A stretch of 64,000 bases of DNA from Pseudochrobactrum asaccharolyticum (GCF_003314995.1 NZ_QNRH01000002.1:310001-374000), one strand, 5' to 3'. Numbered from the stretch's first letter, positions 44,958-55,299 are shown. The notes: generated from the letters alone by a model not told the origin. Program-made: numbers and translations.

Positions 44958-46475
44958 TCAGAAGAAGCCCAGTTTTTTAGGGCTGTAGCTCACCAGCATA
45001 TTTTTGGTCTGCTGATAATGATCGAGCATTTTCAGGTGGTTTTCACGCCCGATACCGGACTGTTTGTAACCACCGAAAGCCGCATGTGCCGGATAAGCAT
45101 GGTAGCAGTTTGTCCAGACACGGCCTGCCTGAATACCACGGCCAAAGCGGTAAGCGCGGTTGCCATTGCGTGTCCAGACACCGGAACCAAGGCCGTAAAG
45201 CGTGTCATTGGCGATCGACAGTGCTTCTTCATCCGTTTTGAAGGTCGTGACCGAAACCACAGGGCCGAAGATTTCTTCCTGAAAAATCCGCATCTTATTG
45301 TGGCCTTTGAAGACCGTCGGCTTCACATAGAAACCACCGGCCAGATCACCGCCAAGCTGGTTACGCTCACCGCCGGTCAGCACTTCCGCACCTTCCTGAC
45401 GACCGATATCCATATAGCTGAGGATTTTTTCCAGCTGTTCCTGCGAGGCCTGTGCGCCGATCATCGTTGCCGGATTAAGCGGATCACCCTGCACAATAGC
45501 TTCCACCCGCCTCAGTGCTTTTTCCATGAATTTATCGTAGATTTTCTCATGGATCAGCGCACGGCTCGGGCAGGTACAGACTTCGCCCTGATTGAGCGCA
45601 AACATCACAAAACCTTCAATGGCTTTGTCGAGATAATCGTCGTCCTCCGCTGTCACATCTTCAAAGAAGATATTCGGCGATTTACCGCCCAGTTCCAGCG
45701 TCACCGGAATGAGATTCTGGCTGGCATATTGCATAATCAGACGGCCGGTGGTGGTTTCACCGGTAAAGGCGATTTTGGCAATACGTGGGCTGGAAGCCAG
45801 AGGTTTACCGGCTTCGAGGCCAAAACCGTTGACAATATTTAACACACCGGCCGGCAGCAGATCACCGATCAGTTCTGCCAGCACCAGAATCGAGGCCGGT
45901 GTCTGTTCAGCCGGTTTCAGCACCACGCAGTTACCGGCAGCCAGTGCCGGTGCCAGCTTCCACACGGCCATCAGGATCGGGAAGTTCCACGGAATAATCT
46001 GCCCGACCACACCCAGCGGCTCATGGAAATGATAGGCAACCGTATCATGATCAATCTCGGAAATACCGCCTTCCTGCGCACGGATCGCACCGGCAAAATA
46101 GCGGAAATGATCAATTGCCAGCGGCATATCGGCATTGGTGGTTTCGCGGATCGGCTTACCGTTATCCCAGGTTTCAACTTCAGCCAGTAGTGCCAGATTG
46201 TCCTGCATGCGGTCAGCGATTTTATTGAGGATCAATGCGCGTTCTGCGGCGCTGGTTCGTCCCCATGCGTCTTTCGCTGCGTGAGCTGCATCCAGTGCCA
46301 GCTCGACATCGGCAGCATCAGAGCGGGCAACCTCACAGAGAACCTGCCCGTTAACCGGTGAAATATTCTCAAAATAACGTCCGGATTTAGGTTCAACCCA
46401 TTTGCCGCCGATAAAATTACCATAGCGTTTGGCAAATTTCGGATGAACAGTACGGCTTACTTCAACCTTGTTCAT
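44958..46475 (-). CDS. Aldehyde dehydrogenase (acetaldehyde type, ExaC/AcoD-like)
   Basis: A 505-residue NAD-dependent enzyme. The cofactor loop [19 protein letters not shown], the glutamate in LELGGKSPN and the catalytic cysteine in [16 protein letters not shown] are present; the CTCPSR context and the length are those of the ExaC/AcoD/AldB group that oxidises acetaldehyde and other short aldehydes. With adhP, DUF779 and the GAF-Fis regulator it forms an ethanol/acetaldehyde utilisation cluster. The region before its start holds a direct repeat that may bind the regulator. Confidence 0.92.
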   Translation of the reverse strand: MNKVEVSRTVHPKFAKRYGNFIGGKWVEPKSGRYFENISPVNGQVLCEVARSDAADVELALDAAHAAKDAWGRTSAAERALILNKIADRMQDNLALLAEVETWDNGKPIRETTNADMPLAIDHFRYFAGAIRAQEGGISEIDHDTVAYHFHEPLGVVGQIIPWNFPILMAVWKLAPALAAGNCVVLKPAEQTPASILVLAELIGDLLPAGVLNIVNGFGLEAGKPLASSPRIAKIAFTGETTTGRLIMQYASQNLIPVTLELGGKSPNIFFEDVTAEDDDYLDKAIEGFVMFALNQGEVCTCPSRALIHEKIYDKFMEKALRRVEAIVQGDPLNPATMIGAQASQEQLEKILSYMDIGRQEGAEVLTGGERNQLGGDLAGGFYVKPTVFKGHNKMRIFQEEIFGPVVSVTTFKTDEEALSIANDTLYGLGSGVWTRNGNRAYRFGRGIQAGRVWTNCYHAYPAHAAFGGYKQSGIGRENHLKMLDHYQQTKNMLVSYSPKKLGFF

Positions 46476-46629
46476 TATCTCTCTCCCTGTTTTCCTTCGG
46501 TCATCGCTTTCGCATCTCTCCTCAGATGCGAATGCCTGAACTCGAAGATAGTGTTGCGGGAAACACCCCGCTTGTCATGAGGCCAGCGGTGCCTGCACAA
46601 CAAACTCTTGCCGGTTATGTCGCAAGAAT

Positions 46630-46651
46630 GAGACAGTTTAAGAGACAGTTT
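46630..46651. promoter_or_regulatory. Direct repeat in front of the aldehyde dehydrogenase gene
   Basis: GAGACAGTTT occurs at 46630-46639 and again at 46642-46651, a 12-bp period. It lies between the regulator's 3' end and the aldehyde dehydrogenase start, where an activator site would be expected. Confidence 0.45.
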
Positions 46652-46708
46652 TCAATGCCGCGCATGCTGGCCGAGACCACATCATGTTTTACGCGTGTGC
46701 TTACAGGC

Positions 46709-47710
46709 TCAGTCGTTGCGTCTGATCTGCAAACGGTTGAGCTTGCGGTGCAAAGTTGCACGGCTCATACCCAAAATCTTAGCTGCGAGGGAAATTTTTC
46801 CCTCAGAGCGGGCAAGTGCACGGATAATCACACCGCGTTCAGCCTCGGCCATATCGGTTGTTTTCTCGGTCAAAACACCAAAGAAATCGGCTGCGGGCAC
46901 CGGATCTTTCAACCCGTCTTCGCCCAAGCCCAGCGCCAATCGTGCTGAGCGGCTGGCACCGATCACCATATCATCACGATCAATTGCCAGTAATGCGCCG
47001 CTATTATGCTCGGCAACAGGCGCCAGCACGATACGGGCTTTCTGGAAATGATAACGGAAATAATCTGTCTCAATCTTGCGTGCCGCTTCATTCACTGCGG
47101 CAAATATTAATCCTGCATAGCCCTCTGTCAGATCGGAACGGCAGGACGATACATCAAGCACGGCAACCAATCGTCCTGTATGATCATGGATTGGTGCGAC
47201 CGAACAGGACAGCCCTGAATTTCTGGCATGAAAGTGCTGATCACGGTGAATTGTCACCGCACGCTGCTCAACAATACAGGTACCGATGCCATTGGTGCCT
47301 TCACAGGCTTCACTCCAGACAGCACCCGTCCACAAACCCCATTGATGAAACACATCATCATCGGCAACAGCACCACGCCGTTCGACGGGAACACCCTGAC
47401 TGTCGGCCAGCAAAACACAGCAACCGATACCGCCGACAGACTGAAACAACCGATCCAGCACCGGCTGTGCCAGATGGGTCAGCGGTTCAACATGCTCCTG
47501 CACTTCCCGTAATCTCTGTGCGGTGATGGTTTGAGGTCTGCCGGAATCCTGCGGCTTCAGACCATGCAAACGGGCAGAGCGCTGCCATGAGGCGACTAGC
47601 GCGGATCGTGCCGCACCACTGCCACGAATGGCAGAGTGAACCCGCTCCGCATGAGCGCTAAAGACTGACTGACCTGCCGCGGCGGATATTTCGCCTGACT
47701 GAATGCTCAT
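46709..47710 (-). CDS. GAF-Fis regulator of the AcoR type lacking the AAA+ domain
   Basis: A 333-residue regulator. The N-terminal part with SWQRSARLHGLKP and the GAF-like sensor domain (WTGAVWSEACEGTNGIGTC; FHARNSGLSCSVAPIHDHTGRLVAVLDVS) is as in AcoR-type sigma-54 activators. The AAA+ domain is absent: an unassigned stretch follows, then the Fis-type helix-turn-helix (ISLAAKILGMSRATLHRKLNRLQI). It could therefore not drive sigma-54 open-complex formation itself and must act as a conventional regulator. It lies upstream of the aldehyde and alcohol dehydrogenase genes on the same strand, its likely targets. GGAG precedes the ATG. Confidence 0.85.
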   Translation of the reverse strand: MSIQSGEISAAAGQSVFSAHAERVHSAIRGSGAARSALVASWQRSARLHGLKPQDSGRPQTITAQRLREVQEHVEPLTHLAQPVLDRLFQSVGGIGCCVLLADSQGVPVERRGAVADDDVFHQWGLWTGAVWSEACEGTNGIGTCIVEQRAVTIHRDQHFHARNSGLSCSVAPIHDHTGRLVAVLDVSSCRSDLTEGYAGLIFAAVNEAARKIETDYFRYHFQKARIVLAPVAEHNSGALLAIDRDDMVIGASRSARLALGLGEDGLKDPVPAADFFGVLTEKTTDMAEAERGVIIRALARSEGKISLAAKILGMSRATLHRKLNRLQIRRND

Positions 47711-47832
47711 TGCTTGCTCTCCTCCAGAGCTTCACTCAGAGTCTGCACAGAGAATGGTAGTCCAGATTTATGCTGCTGTGAAGAGCATTAGGATGAGACT
47801 GAAAGGAGGAGAAACTATGACCGCAAAAGCAA

Positions 47833-47864
47833 ACACCGCAGCCTGATTTATCAGGCTGCGGTGT
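47833..47864 (-). terminator. Terminator of glpD
   Basis: A 14-bp perfect stem (47833-47846 with 47851-47864, loop TTTA), 30 bases after the glpD stop, with T residues following on the minus strand. Confidence 0.8.
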
Positions 47865-47893
47865 AAACTTAATTCAAAGGAAGAGAGCCGGTT

Positions 47894-49420
47894 TTATGCT
47901 GCTTTCTCATCAAATCCGGTTTCAGTTTTCATGAACTGATCCAGCACAGCGATCTCGTTTGCAGTCAGCACCAAGCCGCGCTTGCTGCGACGCCAGACAA
48001 TATCTTCTGCCGTCAGCGCCCATTCCTGCACCATCATATAACGCACTTCAACTTCATAAAGATCGGCGCCGAAGTGCTGGCCAAGGTCTTTATAATCCGT
48101 TGCATTACCCAAAATCCATTGTGCGCGCGTCCCGTACATACGGAACAGACGTGCCGCATGGGACGGCGTCAGAAAAGGATAATGTGCAGCAAATTTTGCA
48201 CTCATCCGGCTAAAATCCTGTACCGGAAAATCACCGCCAGGCAGCGGTGCTTTATGTGTCCAGGGTGCGCCTTTTTTGCCGAGAAAATGCTCGATCTTTT
48301 GCATCATGTGCTCGGACAAACGGCGATAGGTTGTGATTTTGCCGCCGAAAATATTAATCAGCAGTGCTTTGCCCTCACCGGCATCGTCTTTCAGCACATA
48401 ATCGCGTGTTGCTTCCTGTGCTTTATCCGCACCGTCATCATAGAGCGGACGAACGCCGGAATAAGCCCAGACGATATCCTCACGCTTAACCGGCTCACGG
48501 AAATATTCGCTGGCAGCCGAACACAGATAATCGCTTTCGGCCTCGGTGATTTCCACTTTCGCCGGATCGCCGTGATAGTCCTGATCCGTGGTACCGATCA
48601 GCGTGAAATTATTTTCATAAGGAATAGCGAAAATGATACGGCCGTCATTATTCTGGAAGAAATAAGAGCGGTCGCCGTCAAATTTCTTACGCACGATAAT
48701 ATGGCTGCCCTGCACAAGACGCACATTATGCACCTCGGACAGACCTTCCATCCCCGCCAGAACACGATCCACCCACGGGCCTGCCGCATTAACCAGCAGG
48801 CGTGAGGTCACTTCATTGGTTTTGCCGGTACGCAAATCCTGCAATGTAATATGCCAGACATCGCCGGCGCGGCGTGCGGCGGTAACTTTGGTGCGGGTAC
48901 GGATTTCTGCGCCGCGTTCTTTGGCATCCATCGCATTGAGCGCGACAAAACGTGCGTCATCAACCCATGCGTCAGAATATTCGAAAGCTTTGGTGAACAG
49001 GTCTTTGAGCGGTGCCGCAGCCTTATCCGTTTTCATATTCAGCGTGCGTGTTGCAGGCAGAAGCTTGCGCCCGCCAATGTGGTCATAAAGGAACAGCCCC
49101 AACCGCAACAACCATGCCGGACGCACACCGCCGCGATGATAAGGCAGAATGAAGCGCATCGGTTTCACCAGATGCGGGGCATTGGCCCAGATCACCTCAC
49201 GCTCCATCAGGGCTTCACGCACAAGGCGAAATTCATAATGTTCCAGATAGCGCAAACCGCCGTGAATCAGCTTGGTAGCGCGGGATGATGTGCCGCTGGC
49301 CAGATCTTTCATTTCGGCAAGGCCGGTGCGAAAACCACGCCCGACCGCATCACGCGCAATACCACAGCCGTTAATACCGCCGCCAATAATGAAAATATCA
49401 TAGTCCGTATTTGCAACCAC
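47894..49420 (-). CDS. glpD: Glycerol-3-phosphate dehydrogenase, FAD-dependent
   Basis: A 508-residue membrane-associated enzyme that oxidises glycerol 3-phosphate to dihydroxyacetone phosphate and feeds electrons to the respiratory chain. The FAD motif is YDIFIIGGGINGCGIARDA at the start; DLASGTSSRATKLIHGGLRYLEHYEFRLV follows, with AGPWVDRVL and the C-terminal DAO-associated domain (RRSKRGLVLTANE). GTG at 49420 was preferred because GGAG lies eight bases upstream and it gives the usual length; an ATG at 49444 with a poor site would add eight residues. It is followed upstream by the repressor gene glpR on the same strand. Confidence 0.94.
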   Translation of the reverse strand: MVANTDYDIFIIGGGINGCGIARDAVGRGFRTGLAEMKDLASGTSSRATKLIHGGLRYLEHYEFRLVREALMEREVIWANAPHLVKPMRFILPYHRGGVRPAWLLRLGLFLYDHIGGRKLLPATRTLNMKTDKAAAPLKDLFTKAFEYSDAWVDDARFVALNAMDAKERGAEIRTRTKVTAARRAGDVWHITLQDLRTGKTNEVTSRLLVNAAGPWVDRVLAGMEGLSEVHNVRLVQGSHIIVRKKFDGDRSYFFQNNDGRIIFAIPYENNFTLIGTTDQDYHGDPAKVEITEAESDYLCSAASEYFREPVKREDIVWAYSGVRPLYDDGADKAQEATRDYVLKDDAGEGKALLINIFGGKITTYRRLSEHMMQKIEHFLGKKGAPWTHKAPLPGGDFPVQDFSRMSAKFAAHYPFLTPSHAARLFRMYGTRAQWILGNATDYKDLGQHFGADLYEVEVRYMMVQEWALTAEDIVWRRSKRGLVLTANEIAVLDQFMKTETGFDEKAA

Positions 49421-49634
49421 GTCGCAAGCTCCGCCGAAAATCATGCCAATTCAATACTTAAACACTTCAAGCACGGTAAATTGACACGGCTGTGACACAT
49501 AAAAACGGCGCACCGGAATCGTTTTCAATCCGGCGATTTTCGCCATATGAAAGCAATATAGTAAAAAACGAAACTAAATCGAGCGAAAAAACGAAACTCA
49601 ACATAAATAAGGACGCATAAAAAACTGCAAAGCC

Positions 49635-50402
49635 TTAGCGTTTAACAGCCTCGATCAGTTGCACATCATGGTCAGCACAAATCTGGCGCAGTGACGGCTC
49701 AATACATTGATCAGTGATGAAGGTATCAATTTGCGACAAGTGCCCCATGCGTACCGGCGCGCTACGCTCCATTTTGGTGGAATCCGCCACCAGAATAACA
49801 TGGCGGGCATTGGCAATAATTGCCTGTGCGACCTTCACTTCACGATAGTCAAAGTCGAGCAATGCGCCGTCTGCATCAATGGCAGACACCCCGATAATTG
49901 CATAATCCACTTTGAACTGGCGGATAAAATCAACCGCGGCCTCACCGACAATACCGCCGTCACTGGCACGCACCACACCACCGGCAATGATAACTTCAAG
50001 CCCTGAATAAACCCGTAAGCGACTAGCAACATTGATATTATTGGTAATTACCATCAGCTGGTTATGCGACAGCAAATGCTGGCTCACAGCTTCAGTGGTG
50101 GTGCCGATATTGATAAAAAGCGAGGCACCTTCAGGGATCAGTTCGGCTGCGGCCTGACCGATGGCCTGTTTTTCCGAGGCTGCAATCTGCCTGCGCGCTT
50201 CATATTCCAGATTTTCCACACCGGATGGAAACAGTGCGCCGCCATGGGTACGTGTCAGCAATTGAGCGCGGCACAAATCATTGAGATCTTTACGGATTGT
50301 CTGCGGGCTGACCTGAAACTGCTCTGCCAGATCATCAACCAGCACCTGCCCTTTCAGCTTGGCCTGTTCCAGAATCGCACGGTGACGCGGAGAGTGCTGC
50401 AT
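49635..50402 (-). CDS. glpR: DeoR-family repressor, GlpR-like
   Basis: A 255-residue repressor. The N-terminal DeoR helix-turn-helix (LVDDLAEQFQVSPQTIRKDLNDL, then RTHGGAL) is followed by the sugar-phosphate sensor domain (LFINIGTTTEAVSQHLL; VIAGGVVRASDGGIVG; YAIIGVSAIDADGALLDFDY). It should respond to glycerol 3-phosphate and control glpD, which lies downstream after about 215 bases. The ATG at 50402 matches the family start (MQHSPRHRAIL); another ATG at 50426 would add eight residues. Confidence 0.9.
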   Translation of the reverse strand: MQHSPRHRAILEQAKLKGQVLVDDLAEQFQVSPQTIRKDLNDLCRAQLLTRTHGGALFPSGVENLEYEARRQIAASEKQAIGQAAAELIPEGASLFINIGTTTEAVSQHLLSHNQLMVITNNINVASRLRVYSGLEVIIAGGVVRASDGGIVGEAAVDFIRQFKVDYAIIGVSAIDADGALLDFDYREVKVAQAIIANARHVILVADSTKMERSAPVRMGHLSQIDTFITDQCIEPSLRQICADHDVQLIEAVKR

Positions 50403-50627
50403 AAAGATCTGCCTGAATTTACCCATGAACCGGACAACGTGCTGCGTCCGGATATATCCTCCGCGCCCGCTTTGATTATTTTAAACCGTCTCAGGAAAAC
50501 CGGTTTTCGCTTTTCCTGAAGCAGTTTTGTATATCAGGATAACTAATCACCGGCTGAACACAAGCAGATGAACATCAGATTCAAATAAGTTTGTTTCGTA
50601 TCAGCACAATTCCACAGACAATTGATC

Positions 50628-52970
50628 TCAGATCGGCATTGCTATCCGCTCTGCCACGTTGCGTTTATTCACCCACTTCTTCACTTCCGGCTTTTCGGCA
50701 TGCTGCAAATACAGGGTAAGCGCACTGACCAGATGATAGAGAATAGAAGCTGGCACATGGTCTGAACAATTTGCACCATGGGCATCAAGACGATCAAACC
50801 ACAAGCCTTCTGGTGCCGGATGAAGATGCCAGCGAAATAAAGTGGCAATCCTCGCCTCAATTTCCGGCTTCAGATCCTGCTCATTATAGCCATCAAGCAT
50901 GATCGCCGCTTTAATTGCCTCACATTGCTGCCAACTGCGGCTGCCGCGATCAACCGGCCTGCCCTCACGCGAAACAACATTATAGGTCAGACCGGTTGTC
51001 CGGTTGATACCCGTTGACAGTGCGCAGCTATAGAGCCGGTGCGCCATCCGGCGGGTTTCATCACAATCAGTGCGGTTGGCATAGTCACTCAGTAAAGCAG
51101 CCCATTCGAAATAATGGCCGGGTTCCGTATGCTCACCGCGTACACCGGACATATCCCGCCAACCACGGTGGAAAAATTCTTTCAGACACCAAAAATCACG
51201 GTCGAAGAAATAGTCCTTACACAGTTCAACAATCTCATCGGCACGGCTCAAATAAACACCATCTCCGGTCACCTCATGCCATGCAAGGCAGGCTTCCAGA
51301 TAATGCATATGCGCATTACTTGTCAGCAAGGCCTGCGGGCGATCACGATCATTGCGGTTTTCGTAAAAACCGCCTGCAATATGTGCAAGTTTGCTATCCA
51401 GAAATGCGAATGTTTCCTGTCCAAGCTGTAAAGCCTGATTATGCCCCGCCTGATGTGCATAGCTGAGCGCCAGCAACATGCATGTCTGATCGTAAAAATT
51501 CTCCCGAGCCTCCACAATCGTACCATCCGCAGTGAAAGATTGCGCCCAACCGCCGCTCCTGTTGCGTCCTTTCTCCTGCATGAAGAGTAGACCATGTGAA
51601 ACCAAATCAGCCGATGTGCCTGACCATCCGGCAAGCTGACCTTTAGCGAAAGCATAGATTTGCCGTGCCATCGTTCGTGTCCGGCGCGGCCCTGCGACCG
51701 GCAGTCCCTGCAATGAAAGGCTCTCATAAAAACCGCCATGCCGGTGATCTGTGCCCTTGATCGCCCAATAGGGCAGCGCCTTTTCAAACAACCAGTCTTT
51801 GATATGCTGACGATGGATATCCGGCACATAGACCGGTTGCTCATAGTATAATTCTGCACGCTTGCGCTGTATCAGCTCTTTGACAATCGCCTGCACCTGA
51901 TGGCTTTGTGTAAGCGGTGCAATGAATGTTGCGTCTTTCAAAGCAATGACAGCCATATCCTTCAAACCGGAAATAGTAAGCAGCCCTGCTTCGCTGCGGA
52001 TATAGCTATTACTGCAATCATGCGCGATAACATCACCGATCAGAACATTACCGCAATCATCCTGATTATCGTGCTGTTGCTCAAGCTTGCACAGAGATTG
52101 CCACGACCCCAGATCACTCCAGATAAATGAAGCCGGTATCAACACTCGCCTGTCAGCTTTTTCCATAATCGCATGGTCAAACGAAATCGCAGGCACCGAT
52201 TGATACAGGTCCTCTGGCAGAGTGACTGCCTCCGCCGAACAAATAGCATGCTGTAAAGCTCGCTCTGTATGGTGCCAGATATCCGGTGCAAATTGCAGAA
52301 ATATCTCCCGCATGATACGCGCCCGAAACAGAAAGATACCGGCGTTCCAGAAAAAATTCCCTTGCCGGATAAAGGCTAAAGCCGTTTCATGATCCGGTTT
52401 TTCGACGAAACGGGTGATTTTATAGCCGTTACACTCCGGTTCTCCCGCTTCGATATACCCGTAACCGGTTTCCGGACGTTCGGGCAAAAGCCCGAATGTT
52501 ACGATTGCCCCGCTATTGGCAGCAGGGATGCCCTGCACCACGCTCTGGCAGAATTGTGCCGTAGTCGAAATATCATGATCGGCCGGACATAATAAGATCA
52601 GTGCATCATCATAATCCGCCAAGGCTGACAGAGTGGCCAGAGCCGCAACCGCAGCCGTATTCCGCGCCACCGGCTCCAAGATCATGCTGCTGTCAGAACG
52701 GGCAGAGATCGTTTTTGCAATCTGCATCTGATGGTTTTGTGCGCCGATCACTGTAATTCTGCTGTTCAAATCAGGCGCAGATTGCAGGCGTTTTAAAGTC
52801 GCTGATAACAAGCTGTCTCCACCCGACAACCGGTGGAATTGCTTTGGCTTATCCATGCGTGACAGCGGCCATAAACGTGAACCGCTGCCACCACACATAA
52901 CAAAACTCAACAAAGGCAAATCTGTGCCGCGCGATGCATTGAGTTTCCGGTTTTCCAGATCAAATGCCAT
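50628..52970 (-). CDS. Fused mannose-1-phosphate guanylyltransferase / AGE-type isomerase
   Basis: A 780-residue two-domain enzyme. The N-terminal half is a GDP-mannose pyrophosphorylase: MCGGSGSRLWPLSRMDKPKQ (25-44), LCPADHD, FVEKP and FWNAGIFLF. From about residue 392 (ALPYWAIKGTDHRHGGFYESL) an alpha/alpha-barrel of the AGE epimerase/mannose isomerase family follows, with the histidines expected of that fold. The usual bifunctional form carries a cupin isomerase at this place. The protein could thus turn fructose or mannose 6-phosphate and mannose 1-phosphate toward GDP-mannose together with the phosphomannomutase gene, which overlaps its start by 11 bases. Confidence 0.9.
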   Translation of the reverse strand: MAFDLENRKLNASRGTDLPLLSFVMCGGSGSRLWPLSRMDKPKQFHRLSGGDSLLSATLKRLQSAPDLNSRITVIGAQNHQMQIAKTISARSDSSMILEPVARNTAAVAALATLSALADYDDALILLCPADHDISTTAQFCQSVVQGIPAANSGAIVTFGLLPERPETGYGYIEAGEPECNGYKITRFVEKPDHETALAFIRQGNFFWNAGIFLFRARIMREIFLQFAPDIWHHTERALQHAICSAEAVTLPEDLYQSVPAISFDHAIMEKADRRVLIPASFIWSDLGSWQSLCKLEQQHDNQDDCGNVLIGDVIAHDCSNSYIRSEAGLLTISGLKDMAVIALKDATFIAPLTQSHQVQAIVKELIQRKRAELYYEQPVYVPDIHRQHIKDWLFEKALPYWAIKGTDHRHGGFYESLSLQGLPVAGPRRTRTMARQIYAFAKGQLAGWSGTSADLVSHGLLFMQEKGRNRSGGWAQSFTADGTIVEARENFYDQTCMLLALSYAHQAGHNQALQLGQETFAFLDSKLAHIAGGFYENRNDRDRPQALLTSNAHMHYLEACLAWHEVTGDGVYLSRADEIVELCKDYFFDRDFWCLKEFFHRGWRDMSGVRGEHTEPGHYFEWAALLSDYANRTDCDETRRMAHRLYSCALSTGINRTTGLTYNVVSREGRPVDRGSRSWQQCEAIKAAIMLDGYNEQDLKPEIEARIATLFRWHLHPAPEGLWFDRLDAHGANCSDHVPASILYHLVSALTLYLQHAEKPEVKKWVNKRNVAERIAMPI

Positions 52971-54525
52971 AGCTACCGCCCCCGCTTAAAGCCCCTTCAA
53001 AATCAGGAAGTTGTCCTGCCTCAAACCGTGCCAAAACATCATTGACTGCTTGGAGCATGGCGTTGCGCCGCTCAAGTGAGACCGGACTTTCTGCCACCAC
53101 CACTAAATCGGGCTTGTTTGAAGATGCACGGATCAGCCCCCACGTGCCGTCATCAACCGTAACCCGCACACCATTAATGGTAAGAAGCTCACGGATGCTT
53201 TGACCTGCAAACACTCCGCCGGTACTGGCCAGCTCAGAAAAATAGCTCTGTATCCGGCCGATAATCCCGTATTTCTCATGATCGCAGCAGGGAATATTCA
53301 GTGTCGGCGTTGCAAAGCTTTGCGGCAATTGTCGGTTTAAAGATGCCAGTGTCTGATCCGGATGCGCTGCCAGCATTTCACAAACCGCAATCGCAGTGGC
53401 CAGACCGTCATCATAACCCAACCCCAACGGCTGATTCAAAAACACATGCCCCGACTTCTCAAACCCTGCCAGAGCACGGGTCTCTCCCATCCGCCGCTTG
53501 ATATAAGAATGGCCCGTTTTCCAATAGTCCACGGTTGCATTATTGGCTTGCAAAACCGGATCTGTGTGAAACAGGCCACTGGATTTCACATCGGCAATAA
53601 AATGCGCATCACGATGCTGGTGTGAAAACTCCCGTGCTAACAGCAGTCCGATGCGGTCAGCATAGATAATGTTGCCCTCATGATCTGCCACACCACAGCG
53701 GTCACCATCGCCGTCAAACCCGAATGCCAAATCTGCGCCAAAGACCTGCACGGCTTCAGCCATCGCGTTTTGCATCGGAGCCGCTTCCGGATCGGGATTA
53801 TATTTTGGAAAATTCCAGTTCGGCGTGCAATCGACCTCGATAACCTCACAACCAATCCGGCGCAAAATCTGAGGCGCGAATAATCCCGCTGTTCCATTGC
53901 CGCAAACCACCACAATTTTCAGCCGTCGCTTTAAAAATCGCCCTTTTGTTAAAGCCGACGCATAGAGCTTCTCAACATTAGTGATGAAACTATAGTGCCC
54001 ACCTGTGGCAGATACGGCCTGTTGTCCCAGCACGATGGCTTTCAGTTCCGCCATATCCTCAGCCCCGAAAGTATAAGGGCGTTCGCAACCCATTTTCACA
54101 CCCGTCCAGCCATTCTCATTATGGGACGCAGTGACCATCGCAACAGATTGAATATTCAATGCAAATTGCGCGTAATAGGCCATAGGCGACAGGGCAAGAC
54201 CAATATCGCAGACATGCGCGCCGCCGGAAACCAGCCCTTTAACCAGTGCAGTTTTGACTTCAAAAGAATAACTGCGCAGATCATGCCCGACAATAATCGC
54301 CGGATCGACACCACGTTGCCGCATCAGATGCGCCAGCGCTGCCCCGACAGCCGTGATACCGGCAAGATTAATCTCCTGCGCACGATCCGATCCGGAGAAA
54401 CCATACCACCACCGTGCATCATATTCGCGAAAACCTTGCGGAGAGAGAAAAACTGAATCGTCAGTGACAGACTCATCTGTAAAACAGGAAAGCAATTGCT
54501 TCATATTGATCGCAGTCGATTGCAT
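52960..54525 (-). CDS. manB: Phosphomannomutase / phosphoglucomutase family
   Basis: A 521-residue alpha-D-phosphohexomutase that converts mannose 6-phosphate to mannose 1-phosphate. The active serine loop is VTASHNENGWTGVK, the metal loop is FGFDGDGDRCGV, the sugar loop FEKSGH, and the phosphate-binding part lies in the C-terminal domain (TWGLIRASSNKPDLVVV). The ATG at 54525 was chosen for AGGAG six bases upstream; the longer frame adds 24 unrelated residues. It overlaps the guanylyltransferase gene, so the pair makes GDP-mannose, probably for lipopolysaccharide or exopolysaccharide. Confidence 0.93.
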   Translation of the reverse strand: MQSTAINMKQLLSCFTDESVTDDSVFLSPQGFREYDARWWYGFSGSDRAQEINLAGITAVGAALAHLMRQRGVDPAIIVGHDLRSYSFEVKTALVKGLVSGGAHVCDIGLALSPMAYYAQFALNIQSVAMVTASHNENGWTGVKMGCERPYTFGAEDMAELKAIVLGQQAVSATGGHYSFITNVEKLYASALTKGRFLKRRLKIVVVCGNGTAGLFAPQILRRIGCEVIEVDCTPNWNFPKYNPDPEAAPMQNAMAEAVQVFGADLAFGFDGDGDRCGVADHEGNIIYADRIGLLLAREFSHQHRDAHFIADVKSSGLFHTDPVLQANNATVDYWKTGHSYIKRRMGETRALAGFEKSGHVFLNQPLGLGYDDGLATAIAVCEMLAAHPDQTLASLNRQLPQSFATPTLNIPCCDHEKYGIIGRIQSYFSELASTGGVFAGQSIRELLTINGVRVTVDDGTWGLIRASSNKPDLVVVAESPVSLERRNAMLQAVNDVLARFEAGQLPDFEGALSGGGSYGI

Positions 54526-54936
54526 TATTTGCTCCTGAAAAGAATCAAAGCACATGCATGACCTGAACGGATGGCACTCCGAACGGTTGAAATTCACTCA
54601 AAATCATATTTGCAGTTATGAACCGAGCATAAGATCGAAAAATTCTTTTTGCCAAGTGATATTTTGTAAAAACCGGAGAAATCCAATAGATTTTAATCTG
54701 AAAATTTAGATATTAAATAATTGATTATATTGATTTATTTATAAATTCATAATCAAGATCATTACATGAAAACTGTATTAAATGACTGTGTTTTTCCGCC
54801 TGAAACCCTACTTCTGAAACCGGCATTTAACCGGCAAAAAGAGCTTTAAAATCAATAATGAACAGTTGTTTTGATTTTTTTGCATAATTCGCTTGCAGAG
54901 AGCAAAATGCAGCGCTATAAGCCGCCTCACGGTCAA
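54526..54936. other. AT-rich intergenic region between manB and tRNA-Pro
   Basis: No coding frame is convincing in these 411 bases. An 8-bp hairpin AAAATCAA (54848-54855)/TTGATTTT (54871-54878) followed by T residues looks like a plus-strand terminator although no known gene ends there, so a small RNA gene in front of it is possible. The manB promoter must lie at the left end. Confidence 0.4.
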
Positions 54937-55013
54937 CGGAGCGTAGCGCAGCCTGGTAGCGCACCTGATTTGGGATCAGGGGGTCGGAGGTTCGAATCCT
55001 CTCGCTCCGACCA
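54937..55013 (+). tRNA. tRNA-Pro (anticodon TGG)
   Basis: A 77-base cloverleaf with encoded CCA. The acceptor stem CGGAGCG pairs with CGCTCCG, the anticodon loop TTTGGGA gives TGG, and the T-loop is TTCGAAT. Reads CCN proline codons. Confidence 0.97.
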
Positions 55014-55299
55014 TCACACCACAAGTGATGGTCTTTAAATTCTCTTTAAAATTCAATATTTTGAACGTGGATGATTTTTCATCTCACGTTATTTTTGTTT
55101 ATAAATCCGGCTTCACATATTAACCGGCGATTAACTACGCCAGCAAACTTAGCCGCTCAAAACCCGTTTGCACCACATTTTGTCAAAATTCTTCACGCTA
55201 TGCTTTTCAGCATTATCACTTGTCGTTCTGTAGCGTTTTTTCGTTGCAAAACGAGATGAGTGTTTCGTCTATAAAGTACCGGCCTGAAAGATTGCGTAA

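Noticed and set aside
46476-46708. A sigma-54 promoter (GG-N10-GC) before the aldehyde dehydrogenase gene
   Set aside because: The closest candidates have wrong spacing, and the neighbouring regulator lacks the AAA+ domain needed for sigma-54 activation.
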